Of a DNA stretch of 39,559 nucleotides, positions 27,770-36,375 are shown in pieces (the first letter of the stretch is position 1; every line of letters starts with the position of its first letter). The stretch comes from Mycobacterium sp. 1100029.7. Its GTDB lineage: Bacteria > Actinomycetota > Actinomycetes > Mycobacteriales > Mycobacteriaceae. Made by a program: the position numbers and the translations under genes. The notes below the pieces were generated by a model, which saw nothing but the letters and a program-made list of their open reading frames with translations, had not been told where the DNA came from and ran no database searches. The stretch is taken from positions 1 to 39,559 of the forward strand of contig NZ_LZSC01000010.1 in assembly GCF_001665235.1 (NCBI RefSeq), read 5' to 3'.

Positions 27770-29218
27770 CTAGAAGTTCAGGCCGGAGAACATGACTCGT
27801 CCGGGGTCGAATTTCTGCCGCACGGAGGACAGCCGCGAGAGATTCTGGCCGAAGTACCGCGACGCCGGCTGGCCCGCCTCGATGTAGTTCACATACCCGC
27901 CAACCGAATACGGTTGCACCGCTTGGTGCGCGGTGCCCAACCAGTTGGTCGCGGCCGCGGGGTCACCGGTCTCGACGTACCACTGCACCAGCGCCGCCTG
28001 GCGTCGCCACGGATACGCCGTCGCGCCCGGGGCCACCGTCGCCAACGCGCCGTCCAGCGCGTGCATGATGGCCAGCATCCGCCCCGCGCCACGCGGAAAA
28101 GCGTTGACGGCGGCGGCGATTCCCTGGGCGGCGGCCGGGGTGAGGCTGGGGAACACATCCGATCCCCCGACATATCCCAGCGGCTGCGGGTTGAGGTTGT
28201 TGACCGCCAGATACCGCACCAGATCCATGCGGTTGAACGTGTGGTGGTCGGTTCCGCTCGGCTGAATCCCCACGGCCGAGGTGATCGCGTTCGCCACGCT
28301 GCCACCCGACCCGGCGGGGCACGTCGCGAGGATGCGGCACTGCGTCCCGAACCCGTCGGTGGTGCTGTCCGCCAAGGCCCAGTTGTTCTGGTCGGCGGTG
28401 CGCAGCCAATTCGCCCAGCCCACCAGCACCTGGGCGAACGCCTGCGGCGGGAAGTTGAGGTTGACGGCGTCGACGTCACGGGTGGGGAACGTGTTGAAGG
28501 TCAGCGAGGTGGTGACCCCGAAGTTGCCACCACCGCCGCCGCGTAGCGCCCAGAACAAGTCGGGGTTGCTGTTGGCGGACGCGGTGACCGCCTGCCCGCC
28601 GGGAAGTACCACCTGCGCCGACGTCAACTGGTCGCAGAGCAGGCCGGCGTGCCGCGAATCGGCACCCATGCCGCCACCCAGGGCGTGCCCCGCCGCGCCG
28701 ACCGACGGGCAGGTCCCCGTCGGCAGGCCCCGGCCCGAACCAGCCAGCGTTTCGTGCATCGAATACAGGCTCGTCGCCGGGGTCACCGTGACCTGTCCGG
28801 TCGCGGCGTCGTAGTTGACGCCGCCGGGCAGCTGACGCAGGTCGAACACCATGGCGCCGTTGGCGGTCGACGCGCCGATGTAGGAATGCCCGCCGCTGCG
28901 CGGGGCGACTTTGAGGTGGTTGGCCGCGGCGAATGCCATCGCCTTCTGCACGTCGGCCGCCGAGGTCGGGGTGACGATGGCCGCGGGGCTCAACCCGTTG
29001 TAGTTGGTGTTGAACACCTGCTTGGCCGCACCGAAATTCGGGCTGTCCGGGAGCAACACCTTGCCACCCAGCGCGCTCGAAAGGCCTTCCCAGCCAGTAG
29101 CATTCGGTGCGGCGGCAGCCGGAGCCGAGCCGATCCGACCCGTGCCCAGGACCGCACCGGCGGCCAACGCTCCGACGGCGCCCCGCAGAAACGTCTGCCG
29201 CGAGATCTCACGCGCCAT
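27770..29218 (-). CDS. Exported BBE-family FAD-linked oxidase
   Basis: This 482-residue protein has an FAD-binding PCMH domain (about 75-245; IVTPTSAADVQKAMAFAA) and a C-terminal berberine-bridge (BBE) segment (about 435-475; NYIEAGQPASRYFGQNLSRL). Both residues used for bicovalent flavin attachment appear present: His in RSGGHSYIGAS near 109 and Cys in TGTCPSVGAAGHALGGGMG near 168. Such enzymes oxidise sugars or other alcohols. The N-terminus SRQTFLRGAVGALAAGAVLG resembles a Tat signal but reads Arg-Gln where the twin arginines should be. It is similar in size and layout to M. tuberculosis Rv0063 as I recall it. Start ATG 29218 follows CGGGAG. Substrate unknown. Confidence 0.88.
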   Translation of the reverse strand: MAREISRQTFLRGAVGALAAGAVLGTGRIGSAPAAAAPNATGWEGLSSALGGKVLLPDSPNFGAAKQVFNTNYNGLSPAAIVTPTSAADVQKAMAFAAANHLKVAPRSGGHSYIGASTANGAMVFDLRQLPGGVNYDAATGQVTVTPATSLYSMHETLAGSGRGLPTGTCPSVGAAGHALGGGMGADSRHAGLLCDQLTSAQVVLPGGQAVTASANSNPDLFWALRGGGGGNFGVTTSLTFNTFPTRDVDAVNLNFPPQAFAQVLVGWANWLRTADQNNWALADSTTDGFGTQCRILATCPAGSGGSVANAITSAVGIQPSGTDHHTFNRMDLVRYLAVNNLNPQPLGYVGGSDVFPSLTPAAAQGIAAAVNAFPRGAGRMLAIMHALDGALATVAPGATAYPWRRQAALVQWYVETGDPAAATNWLGTAHQAVQPYSVGGYVNYIEAGQPASRYFGQNLSRLSSVRQKFDPGRVMFSGLNF

Positions 29219-29327
29219 CGTCGGACTCCCGCGATTGCGTCATGCCCGCATTCTCGAACTCGAAGATTCGCGACCCGGTGCGACGTGCGGCGGCATAACC
29301 GAAACGAGCCCGAACCGTTACCCTCGC

Positions 29328-29358
29328 CTGACAAACCCGTGGATGCCTAAGCTAGTGA
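29328..29358 (+). promoter_or_regulatory. Possible promoter of the small membrane protein gene
   Basis: CTGACA at 29328-29333 is a fair -35, followed by AT-richer GCTAGTGAT at 29351-29359, which could hold a -10. The match is weak and unconfirmed. I see no iron box in the 187-base gap between this gene and the BBE oxidase. Confidence 0.25.
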
Positions 29359-29405
29359 TCGGTCGCGTCCATAACCGGGCGACCTCGAACGCGAAGGAGC
29401 GACGA

Positions 29406-29831
29406 ATGGCGCAGGGTCTGTATGGCGTGCTGACCGTCGTTGCCCTCACCCTGGCGCTGGTGTTCGCCACCCTTGCCGGCGTGTACGTCAAACGCCTGGG
29501 AGAGCGACCTTCCACACCGATCAGCGACGAAATCGGAATCTCCAAAGCGGTTACCAAGAAGGTGCGCAACGGCGAACCGATGTCGGCCGATGAGTTGGAC
29601 TACGCGAAAGAGATCATCGCTCGTCGTAGCTCCTTGATGACGTTCTGCATCCCGGGCGCACTGTTCATGGTCGGATGCTTTTACGTGTTCGGCAGCCTTT
29701 ACCACTTGCATGGAGCGGCGCCGTCGGAGCGAACGTTTCTCGGGGTGTTCCCGATGCTCGCCTCGATGAATTTCACGACTCAGATCCTCCGCAGCCTGCG
29801 GTTGAAAAGGCGTCTGCGCAAGCAGTATTGA
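29406..29831 (+). CDS. Hypothetical small membrane protein
   Basis: This 141-residue protein starts at ATG 29406, with AAGGAG at 29394-29399. It has a first hydrophobic helix at about residues 5-27 (LYGVLTVVALTLALVFATLA), a charged middle section (about 30-78, with KRLGERP and KKVRNGEPMSADELDYAKEI) and a second helix at about 82-103 (FCIPGALFMVGCFYVFGSLY), ending in a basic tail (RSLRLKRRLRKQY). I do not recognise the family. It lies upstream of mmpS on the same strand, but 306 bases away, so it is probably a separate unit. Confidence 0.75.
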   Translation: MAQGLYGVLTVVALTLALVFATLAGVYVKRLGERPSTPISDEIGISKAVTKKVRNGEPMSADELDYAKEIIARRSSLMTFCIPGALFMVGCFYVFGSLYHLHGAAPSERTFLGVFPMLASMNFTTQILRSLRLKRRLRKQY

Positions 29832-30137
29832 GCAACGGCCTCAGACACCCCGCGCCAGCCCTAACGTGCCCTTTGGCGCACCGTGGGCGCGGTCAGCAAA
29901 ATCCATGGTCAGCTCGATTTTGCGACGCCGTGCGTTCGAGGACGCCCGGCCGTGTTGCCGAGAACACCCGCCCCTGGCAACGTCCGTAGTCATCGTGTTC
30001 TCGTTTTGGCGCAAAACCGCTAGTCTTGACGATCGACCCACCACATTGGGCACAGGACCGTCTACTATCTGGCGGCTTGAGGGCGGGAGCGGCATGAGAG
30101 CGCAAGGTCTGAGACCGGAGTTCGAAAAGGTGGTCAA
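29832..30137. other. 306-bp gap upstream of mmpS-mmpL
   Basis: No gene is evident. A TACTAT element at 30063-30068 is a plausible -10 for mmpS, giving a leader of about 60-65 bases; no convincing -35 sits at standard spacing, though TTGACG occurs at 30026-30031, too far upstream. No IdeR box was found by eye, so iron control of mmpS-mmpL is not supported here. Confidence 0.4.
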
Positions 30138-30581
30138 GTGAGCCCTCGTTCAGTCGGCAGGACTGTCTTGGCGCGCGTGTGGATGCCTCTGGTCGCCGTG
30201 ATCGCCGTCGGTGTGGGTGGGGTGGCCATGTTCAAGGTGCATGAATTCTCCAATCCCGAGCCGGTCATCACCGTCAATCAGCCGGCAGCACCTCCCGAGT
30301 TCAGCATCAAGCGGATCACCTATGAGTTGTTCGGCTCCGCCGGGGACGGCGGAATGCTGGTCTGGGTCGACATCAACGGGCATCCGCATCAGGTCAGTCT
30401 CACGACGCTGCCGTGGTCGCATACCGAGGCGACAACGCTGACCGTGGTGTCCGGCAGCATCTCGGCGCAGGTTCATGGTGGTTCGGTCGGCTGCCGGCTG
30501 CGGGTCAATGGCGTTGTCCGCGCTGAACAGTCCGATAGCCAGCAGGACGCGCACGTCTTCTGCTTGGTGAAGTCCGCATGA
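30138..30581 (+). CDS. MmpS-family membrane accessory protein
   Basis: This 147-residue protein has one N-terminal transmembrane helix (about 13-33, VWMPLVAVIAVGVGGVAMF) and a periplasmic beta-sandwich domain. Family features: FSIKRITYELFGSAGDGGML, the WSHTEATTLTVVSGSISAQV region, and two late cysteines (VGCRLRVNG and HVFCLV) that could pair. MmpS proteins partner MmpL transporters; MmpS4/S5 are needed for siderophore export in M. tuberculosis. Start is GTG 30138 behind AAGGTGG. The stop overlaps the mmpL ATG (ATGA), so the two are co-translated. The exact paralogue group cannot be assigned without alignment. Confidence 0.93.
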   Translation: MSPRSVGRTVLARVWMPLVAVIAVGVGGVAMFKVHEFSNPEPVITVNQPAAPPEFSIKRITYELFGSAGDGGMLVWVDINGHPHQVSLTTLPWSHTEATTLTVVSGSISAQVHGGSVGCRLRVNGVVRAEQSDSQQDAHVFCLVKSA

Positions 30582-33403
30582 GCGAGCATCAGGCGGAGCC
30601 TCGGGCCAAGCGACCCTTCGTCCCCCGAATGGTGCGCATCTTCGCGATACCGATCATCGCTTTCTGGGCCCTGCTCGCCGTGTCGACGAATACCTTCATG
30701 CCGCAGGTGGAGAGGGTCGCAGAAGAACTCGCGGGGCCGGTGGTCCCGCACTATGCGCCGTCGCAGCGGGCGTTGCTCTCCATCGGTTCGAAGTTCCACG
30801 AATCCGATTCGACCAGCTTGGCCATGATCGTGCTGGAAGCCACTCGTCCGCTCGGCGACGGGGATCACCAGTACTACGACGATCTGATGCGCCGATTCAA
30901 GCAAGACCCCAAGCACGTGCAGTACGTGATGGATCTGTGGGGCAAGCCGATCACCGCGGCGGGGGCGCAGAGCCTCGACGGTAAGTGCGCATACGTGCTG
31001 TTGCGTCTGGCCGGCGATATCGGCCAGATGCAAGCGAACGAATCCGTTGCCGCCGTTCGGGATATCGTCGCGAAGGACACGCCGCCACCCGGGCTGAAGG
31101 TTTACGTCAGCGGCGCCGCTCCGCTGGCCTCGGACACCGTCGGTATCGCCAATTCAAGCTTGAACAACATCACGATCGTCACCATCTTCCTGATCATCGC
31201 GATGTTGCTGCTGGTGTACCGCTCGATAGTCACCTTGTTTGTGCCGTTGGCCGGAGTGCTGTTCGAAATGCTGGTCGCGAAGGGGGTCATCGCTACCCTC
31301 GGGCATCTCGGGTACATCGAGCTCTCGTCGTTCGCCGTGAACATCGTCGTCGCGCTGACCCTGGGGGCCGGGACGGATTACGGCATCTTCTTGATGGGCC
31401 GCTATCACGAGGCGCGACACGACGGCGAAGGCCGAGAAGAGGCGTTCTACACCGCATACAAGAGTGTCACGCCGGTCATCCTCGGCTCGGGGCTCACGAT
31501 CGCCGGGGCGTGTTACTGCCTGACGTTCGCGCGACTCAACTACTTCCACACGATGGGGCCGGCCGTCGCGATCAGCATGCTGTTCACGATCGCGGCAGCG
31601 CTGACGCTCGGCCCCGCCTTCTTGACCGTGGGCAGCCTGTTCGGGCTCTTCGACCCGAGAAGCAAAGCCAAGGCGCATCTGTATCGACGGATCGGGACGA
31701 GCGTGGTCCGCTGGCCGGTGCCGGTCCTCTTCGCCAGCGCGACCGCCGTGTTGATCGGGGCGATCTTCGTGCCGACCTATCGACAGAACTACGACGACCG
31801 CCAATACCAACCTCTCAGTTCCCCGGCGAATGTGGGTTTCCAGGCGGCGGATCGGCATTTCCCGAAAAGCAAGCTGTTCTCCGAGATGCTGATGATCGAG
31901 TCAGATCACGACCTACGAAACTCGGCTGACTTCATTTCCTTGGACCGGGCAGCCAAAGCGCTGGAACGCCTTCCCGGTGTCGCGATGGTGCAAAGCATCA
32001 CCAGGCCCATGGGCCGCGCTTTGGAACACGCCACCATCCCCTACTTGTTCACCACGCAAGGTAGCGGGAACGGTCAGCAGCTTCCCTTCACCAAACAGCA
32101 AAACGCCAACACCCAAGAGCAGGCCCAGATCACCGAGCACACCGTCGCGGTGTTGCGCAAGGAGATCGGCTTCTTCCAGACGATGTCGGACGAGATGCAC
32201 AAAACGGTCCTCACGATGGAGGACATGCAGCAAGTCACCGATGAGCTCAGATCGAACCTTGCCAATCTCGAGGATTTCTTCCGACCGATCCGCAGCTATT
32301 TCTATTGGGAGAAGCACTGTTTCGACATTCCCATTTGCTGGGCATTCCGGTCGTTGTTCGAGTCGATCGATGGTCTCGACAAAATGGCCGACGATATCAA
32401 GGACGCCGTGGCGTCTCTGGAAGTCATCGACAAGACGCTGCCGCAGATCATCACGCAGCTGAAACTCACGGCCGACGACTCCGACGCGTTGGCTTCGCTG
32501 TTGGTCAGCACCTACGGCCAGTCGTCGTTGCAGTCCACCCAAACCGACCAGACCTTCGACGACATGATCAACGTGGGGCTGGACTTCGATCAGGCCCGCA
32601 GCGATGACTTCTTCTACATCCCGCACGAAGGTTTCGACAACGAAGACGTCAAAACCGGGATGAAGCTGCTGATGTCGCCCGACGGCAAGGCCGCCCGGAT
32701 CATCGTCACCCACGAGGGCGATGCCAACGGCCCCGAAGGTGTGCAACACGTCGAACAGTTCCCGACGGCGATAACGTCGGCGCTCAAAGAGACGTCACTG
32801 GCCGGCGCGAAGGTCTATATCGGCGGTTCCGGCGCAACCAACAAGGACATCAAGCAATACGCAGCGTCCGACCTGTTGATTGTGGCGATCGCCGCGTTCG
32901 TCCTGATCTTCTTGATCATGCTGTTCCTGACGCGAAGCCTGATGGCGGCCGTGGTCATCCCCAGCACCGTGGCCTTCTCCTACGCCGGGGCGTTCGGGCT
33001 TTCCATACTCGTCTGGCAACACCTGATCGGCCTGCCGTTGCACTGGCTGATATTGCCGCTGACGTTCATCATCCTGGTCGCGGTGGGTTCGGACTACAAC
33101 CTGCTGTTGATCCTGCGCGTCAAAGAGGAATTGCACGCCGGAATCCACACCGGCCTGATCCGCGCGCTCGGCAGCACCGGTGGTGTGGTGACGTCGGCGG
33201 GCCTGGTATTCGCGTTCACGATGCTGGCAATGCTGACCAGCGAGCTGCGCACCATCGGTCAGATGGGTTCCACGGTCTGCATCGGCCTGTTGCTCGATAC
33301 GCTGATCGTGCGTTCGTTCGTCGTTCCGGCCATTTTGCGAATCCTGGGGCCATGGTTCTGGTGGCCGACGCTTGTGCGTAGCCGCCCACTGCCGCAGGGC
33401 TAG
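30578..33403 (+). CDS. MmpL-family RND transporter, possibly siderophore exporter
   Basis: This 941-residue inner-membrane transporter has an N-terminal helix (about 17-35), a first periplasmic domain, a helix bundle (about 190-350) with the proton-relay pair D267-Y268 in GAGTDYGIFLMGRYHEAR, a large second periplasmic domain (about 400-750), and a second bundle with D839-Y840 in AVGSDYNLLLI. Within the second domain, about 510-645, lies a long heptad-rich insert interrupted by EKHCFDIPICWAFRSL, which contains a cysteine pair. This resembles the coiled-coil extension of MmpL4/MmpL5, the mycobactin and carboxymycobactin exporters. Proximity to mbt and coupling to mmpS support that role, but other substrates (glycopeptidolipids) are possible. 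Its stop shares CTAG with the convergent OYE gene. Confidence 0.93.
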   Translation: MSEHQAEPRAKRPFVPRMVRIFAIPIIAFWALLAVSTNTFMPQVERVAEELAGPVVPHYAPSQRALLSIGSKFHESDSTSLAMIVLEATRPLGDGDHQYYDDLMRRFKQDPKHVQYVMDLWGKPITAAGAQSLDGKCAYVLLRLAGDIGQMQANESVAAVRDIVAKDTPPPGLKVYVSGAAPLASDTVGIANSSLNNITIVTIFLIIAMLLLVYRSIVTLFVPLAGVLFEMLVAKGVIATLGHLGYIELSSFAVNIVVALTLGAGTDYGIFLMGRYHEARHDGEGREEAFYTAYKSVTPVILGSGLTIAGACYCLTFARLNYFHTMGPAVAISMLFTIAAALTLGPAFLTVGSLFGLFDPRSKAKAHLYRRIGTSVVRWPVPVLFASATAVLIGAIFVPTYRQNYDDRQYQPLSSPANVGFQAADRHFPKSKLFSEMLMIESDHDLRNSADFISLDRAAKALERLPGVAMVQSITRPMGRALEHATIPYLFTTQGSGNGQQLPFTKQQNANTQEQAQITEHTVAVLRKEIGFFQTMSDEMHKTVLTMEDMQQVTDELRSNLANLEDFFRPIRSYFYWEKHCFDIPICWAFRSLFESIDGLDKMADDIKDAVASLEVIDKTLPQIITQLKLTADDSDALASLLVSTYGQSSLQSTQTDQTFDDMINVGLDFDQARSDDFFYIPHEGFDNEDVKTGMKLLMSPDGKAARIIVTHEGDANGPEGVQHVEQFPTAITSALKETSLAGAKVYIGGSGATNKDIKQYAASDLLIVAIAAFVLIFLIMLFLTRSLMAAVVIPSTVAFSYAGAFGLSILVWQHLIGLPLHWLILPLTFIILVAVGSDYNLLLILRVKEELHAGIHTGLIRALGSTGGVVTSAGLVFAFTMLAMLTSELRTIGQMGSTVCIGLLLDTLIVRSFVVPAILRILGPWFWWPTLVRSRPLPQG

Positions 33404-34527
33404 GTGTTGCCCTGGCTGACAAGTTCCCAGTCCTTGATGGAGGCCGTGGGACCGAACAGGTCGGCGGACAGGTCTGGGGCAAGCTTTCGTCCGGTACGCA
33501 CCAGGTGCGGCCAATTACGGTTGGCGAGAGCCGATTTGGCCAAGGTGACGATGTCAGCAGAGCCGGAATCGATGATGGCGGCAGCGTCGCGAGGATCATC
33601 AAGGTGCCCGTTGGCAATGACGGTGAGGCCACTGTGTTGTTTGGCGAGCGCCGCCAATGTCTTCGGTCCGCTATCGAAAGCCGGTGCCAAAGCCCGATAT
33701 TCGGTTGTGTGGATGTAATCGATGCCGGTTTCCGCCAAGGCGGAGAAAATGACGGCCGCGTCGTCCTCGCCGCCGGCCCAACGGTGATGATTGTCAGACA
33801 CTTTGCCTTGCGAGATCCGGATTCCGGTGGTGATCTCCGATCCCACTGCCGCCGCCACGTCGCGGCTGATCTCGACGGCCAGCCGAACCCGGTGGGCAAC
33901 GCTGCCCCCGTATCGGTCGGTGCGGACATTGAGGTAGTCGGTCAGAAACTCGTCGATCAGATACCCGTTGGCGCCATGGATTTCGACACCGTCGAAGCCA
34001 GCGTCGCGCGCCAACCGCGCGGCCGACACGAATGCCTCGCGCACCTCGTGGATGTCCGAGCGCGTCATTTCTTCCGGCGTCGGGTAGGGACCCGACCCGC
34101 CGTACATCGGGAGCTGTTCGCCTTTGGGGCGAACCGCGGACGGGGCCAGGTTCACCTCGGTGTGCGGGTTGCCCTGCGATTGACTGCCGGCGTGCGCTAA
34201 CTGGGCGAAGATCTTGGCGCCCGCAGCGTGGACGCGTTCGACCACAGGTTTCCACGCATCGACATGAGCAGGCGTGGCGATCCCGGGCTGGAACAGGTAA
34301 GCCTGGCTGGCGCGCTGGTCGGGGTACAGCGCTTCGGTGATGAGGAGGCCGAAGCCGCCGTCGGCGTAGACGCCGTAGTAGGCGGCATTGCGGTCGGTGA
34401 CCAGACCCTCGGCAGTGGCGCTGATTCGGGTCATCGGAGCTAGGGCGACACGATTCTTGACGCCGACCCGCCCGACGGTTGCAGGGGTGAACAGGGATTC
34501 GAGCGATTGCCCGCTAGGAACGGTCAT
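33400..34527 (-). CDS. Old Yellow Enzyme family NADH:flavin oxidoreductase
   Basis: This 375-residue FMN-binding barrel enzyme reduces activated alkenes or related electrophiles. Features: SLFTPATVGRVGVKNRVALAPMTR at the N-terminus, AQLAHAGSQSQ, FDGVEIHGANGYLIDEFL (ligand-binding His and Asn in HGAN), NVRTDRYGGSVAHR, and the C-terminal phosphate-binding region VIANGHLDDPRDAAAIIDSG followed by DIVTLAKSALANRNWP. ATG 34527 is preceded by AGAAGG and gives the normal N-terminus; the longer frame to 34767 lacks family similarity. It is convergent with mmpL and divergent from the GGDEF gene. Physiological substrate unknown. Confidence 0.92.
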   Translation of the reverse strand: MTVPSGQSLESLFTPATVGRVGVKNRVALAPMTRISATAEGLVTDRNAAYYGVYADGGFGLLITEALYPDQRASQAYLFQPGIATPAHVDAWKPVVERVHAAGAKIFAQLAHAGSQSQGNPHTEVNLAPSAVRPKGEQLPMYGGSGPYPTPEEMTRSDIHEVREAFVSAARLARDAGFDGVEIHGANGYLIDEFLTDYLNVRTDRYGGSVAHRVRLAVEISRDVAAAVGSEITTGIRISQGKVSDNHHRWAGGEDDAAVIFSALAETGIDYIHTTEYRALAPAFDSGPKTLAALAKQHSGLTVIANGHLDDPRDAAAIIDSGSADIVTLAKSALANRNWPHLVRTGRKLAPDLSADLFGPTASIKDWELVSQGNT

Positions 34528-34756
34528 TGGAGGGCCTTCTTCCGCTGTAATAGGGCGTAGGCAGAACATTTCGAGCGTCCACGATGTTCCCGCCAGGTTC
34601 CCACCAGCAATTCCGCGGAAGGCGTCCGTTGGCCGCCTGCCGCCGTACTGGACACCGCATTGTGCGAACAGCCTCGCATTTCGCCTACTCCTGAGTAACA
34701 TGCGACGCAGGCCGCGCTGATTTGTGGCGTCACCGAAGCGCAAGGGGGCGTCGGTT

Positions 34757-35839
34757 ATGCATCGCATCGGCGCATGGTGGCGGCAACCCGATCACTATGA
34801 CTGGCTATCGGACTACCTGGCGGCCCGTGGGCTCAAGCCATTCGTCCGCTTCTTACTCGCCTCCATTTTGACCACCCTGGTGACCGGAACGGTGCTGATG
34901 CTCATCAGCCCGTCGGGCCCACACGTGCCCGGCCAACGGGCGGCAGCCATGGTGGCCATCGTTGCCCTGTCCGGGATCGCCGTCGTCTACCTGCTGCGCT
35001 GGCCGACTCGCCTGCAGTCACGTCTGTTTTCCGCGGTCGGTGCACTGGGGATCGCCGCGATCTGCATCCTGCAGAACGACCCGCGCAACGGAATGCTGGG
35101 GTGCGCGGCTTTCGGCGGCCTGGCCGGCTACGTCGCGTTCTTTCACTCTGCCCGCCTGCTGGTTTTCACACTGGGCACCGCCTCGGGCGCCGCCGCGATC
35201 TGCGCGGTACGCATCGCGGTCAACAGCGACGCGGCGATGGCGGCCGCCAACTGGCTGGTGCTCAGCGCGGGAATCCTGGCGGTGCCGTTTTGCGGACAGG
35301 TGTTGGTGCACTGGCTGTCGGTCGACGCATTGAAGTCCTCGACCGATCCGCTGACCGGGCTGCGCAACCGCCGCGGTTTTTATCGAACGGCGCCCAAGCT
35401 GTTGGCCGCGGCGCCGCGGCCGCTGTGCATGAGTGTGGTGATGATCGACCTCGATCATTTCAAGCGCATCAACGACACTCATGGACACGCCACCGGAGAC
35501 CGGATTCTGGTAGCCGTGGCCGACAACCTCCGCAAGATCCGCGACGGCAAAGCGGTGATCGCCCGAGTCGGCGGCGAGGAATTTCTGGTTGCCGAAGGTA
35601 TTGGAATCGCCGAAGCCGTCCAGACCGCGGAGTCCATGCGAGCGGCCGTCGCCGCCATCCCCGGAAACGTCACGGCCAGCCTGGGCGTCAGCAGCACCCG
35701 CCTGTCGACGGATACCGACACGCTGAGCCGCCAGATCATCGAAAGCCTCGTCGTGGCTGCCGACGCCGCGATGTACGAGGCGAAACGTGCTGGCGGAAAC
35801 CAGGTTCGAACGTCGACGCACCACATTCACACCGGCTGA
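34757..35839 (+). CDS. Membrane-anchored GGDEF diguanylate cyclase
   Basis: This 360-residue protein has about five or six transmembrane helices in its first 200 residues (for example FLLASILTTLVTGTVLMLI, AAMVAIVALSGIAVVYLL, LVLSAGILAVPFCGQVLVHW) followed by a GGDEF domain (about 200-350): DPLTGLRNRRGFY, VVMIDLDHFKRINDTHGHATGD and the active-site signature ARVGGEEFLV near 272. An intact GGEEF suggests synthesis of c-di-GMP; I see no RxxD inhibitory site at its usual place five residues before the signature. ATG 34757 has AAGGGGG at 34742-34748. The 229-base gap to the divergent OYE gene holds no other recognisable feature. Confidence 0.92.
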   Translation: MHRIGAWWRQPDHYDWLSDYLAARGLKPFVRFLLASILTTLVTGTVLMLISPSGPHVPGQRAAAMVAIVALSGIAVVYLLRWPTRLQSRLFSAVGALGIAAICILQNDPRNGMLGCAAFGGLAGYVAFFHSARLLVFTLGTASGAAAICAVRIAVNSDAAMAAANWLVLSAGILAVPFCGQVLVHWLSVDALKSSTDPLTGLRNRRGFYRTAPKLLAAAPRPLCMSVVMIDLDHFKRINDTHGHATGDRILVAVADNLRKIRDGKAVIARVGGEEFLVAEGIGIAEAVQTAESMRAAVAAIPGNVTASLGVSSTRLSTDTDTLSRQIIESLVVAADAAMYEAKRAGGNQVRTSTHHIHTG

Positions 35840-35922
35840 TTCCCGCGTCGATGCTGACAACTATCGTTGTCTGACGCCGTCACAGCGCGCCATCGGCCAG
35901 CGAAACCTCTATTTTCGGCAAG

Positions 35923-36375
35923 ATGCAAGAGTTTGACGACGAACTGTTCCGCACCGACACCGCCGCGTTGAAGACCTTCAACGAACAGATCGTCGCCGAA
36001 TTTCGGGAAAAAGACGGCAAAGTCGGTGGCCGATTTGAAAACCTCGGCATGTTGTTGCTGACGACGACGGGCGCCAAGTCGGGCCTGCGCCGGCTGACTC
36101 CGCTGACCTATTTCACCATCGACGGCTCGATGGTGGTCATCGGATCGCGTGGCGGCGCACCCCAGGACCCTTCGTGGGTACATAATTTGCGCGCCACGCC
36201 GCAAGTGCACATCGACCTCGGCACCGAGTCGTTCGACGCCACAGCCCGGGAAGCCCTTGGCGCGGAGCGTGATTCGCTGTTCGACGCGGTGGTGTCCCAC
36301 TCGCCGAATTTCGGGGTGTATCAGACCAGGACCACCCGCATCATCCCGGTGTTCGAGTTCGTGCGGCAAAAGTGA
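35923..36375 (+). CDS. Deazaflavin (F420)-dependent nitroreductase family protein
   Basis: This 150-residue split-barrel protein is of the Ddn family, which is much expanded in mycobacteria. Motifs are LLLTTTGAKSGLRRLTPLTY and GSRGGAPQDPSWVHNLRATP, then VHIDLG, which together make the F420 pocket. Ddn itself reduces quinones and activates nitroimidazoles; the substrate here is unknown. ATG 35923 gives the usual family length. Its TGA stop overlaps the GTG start of the Sco1-like gene (GTGA), so the two are co-translated. Confidence 0.9.
   Translation: MQEFDDELFRTDTAALKTFNEQIVAEFREKDGKVGGRFENLGMLLLTTTGAKSGLRRLTPLTYFTIDGSMVVIGSRGGAPQDPSWVHNLRATPQVHIDLGTESFDATAREALGAERDSLFDAVVSHSPNFGVYQTRTTRIIPVFEFVRQK

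Noticed and set aside
30026..30068. TTGACG as -35 for mmpS
   Set aside because: Spacing to the TACTAT -10 candidate is about 31 bases, too long for a standard promoter.
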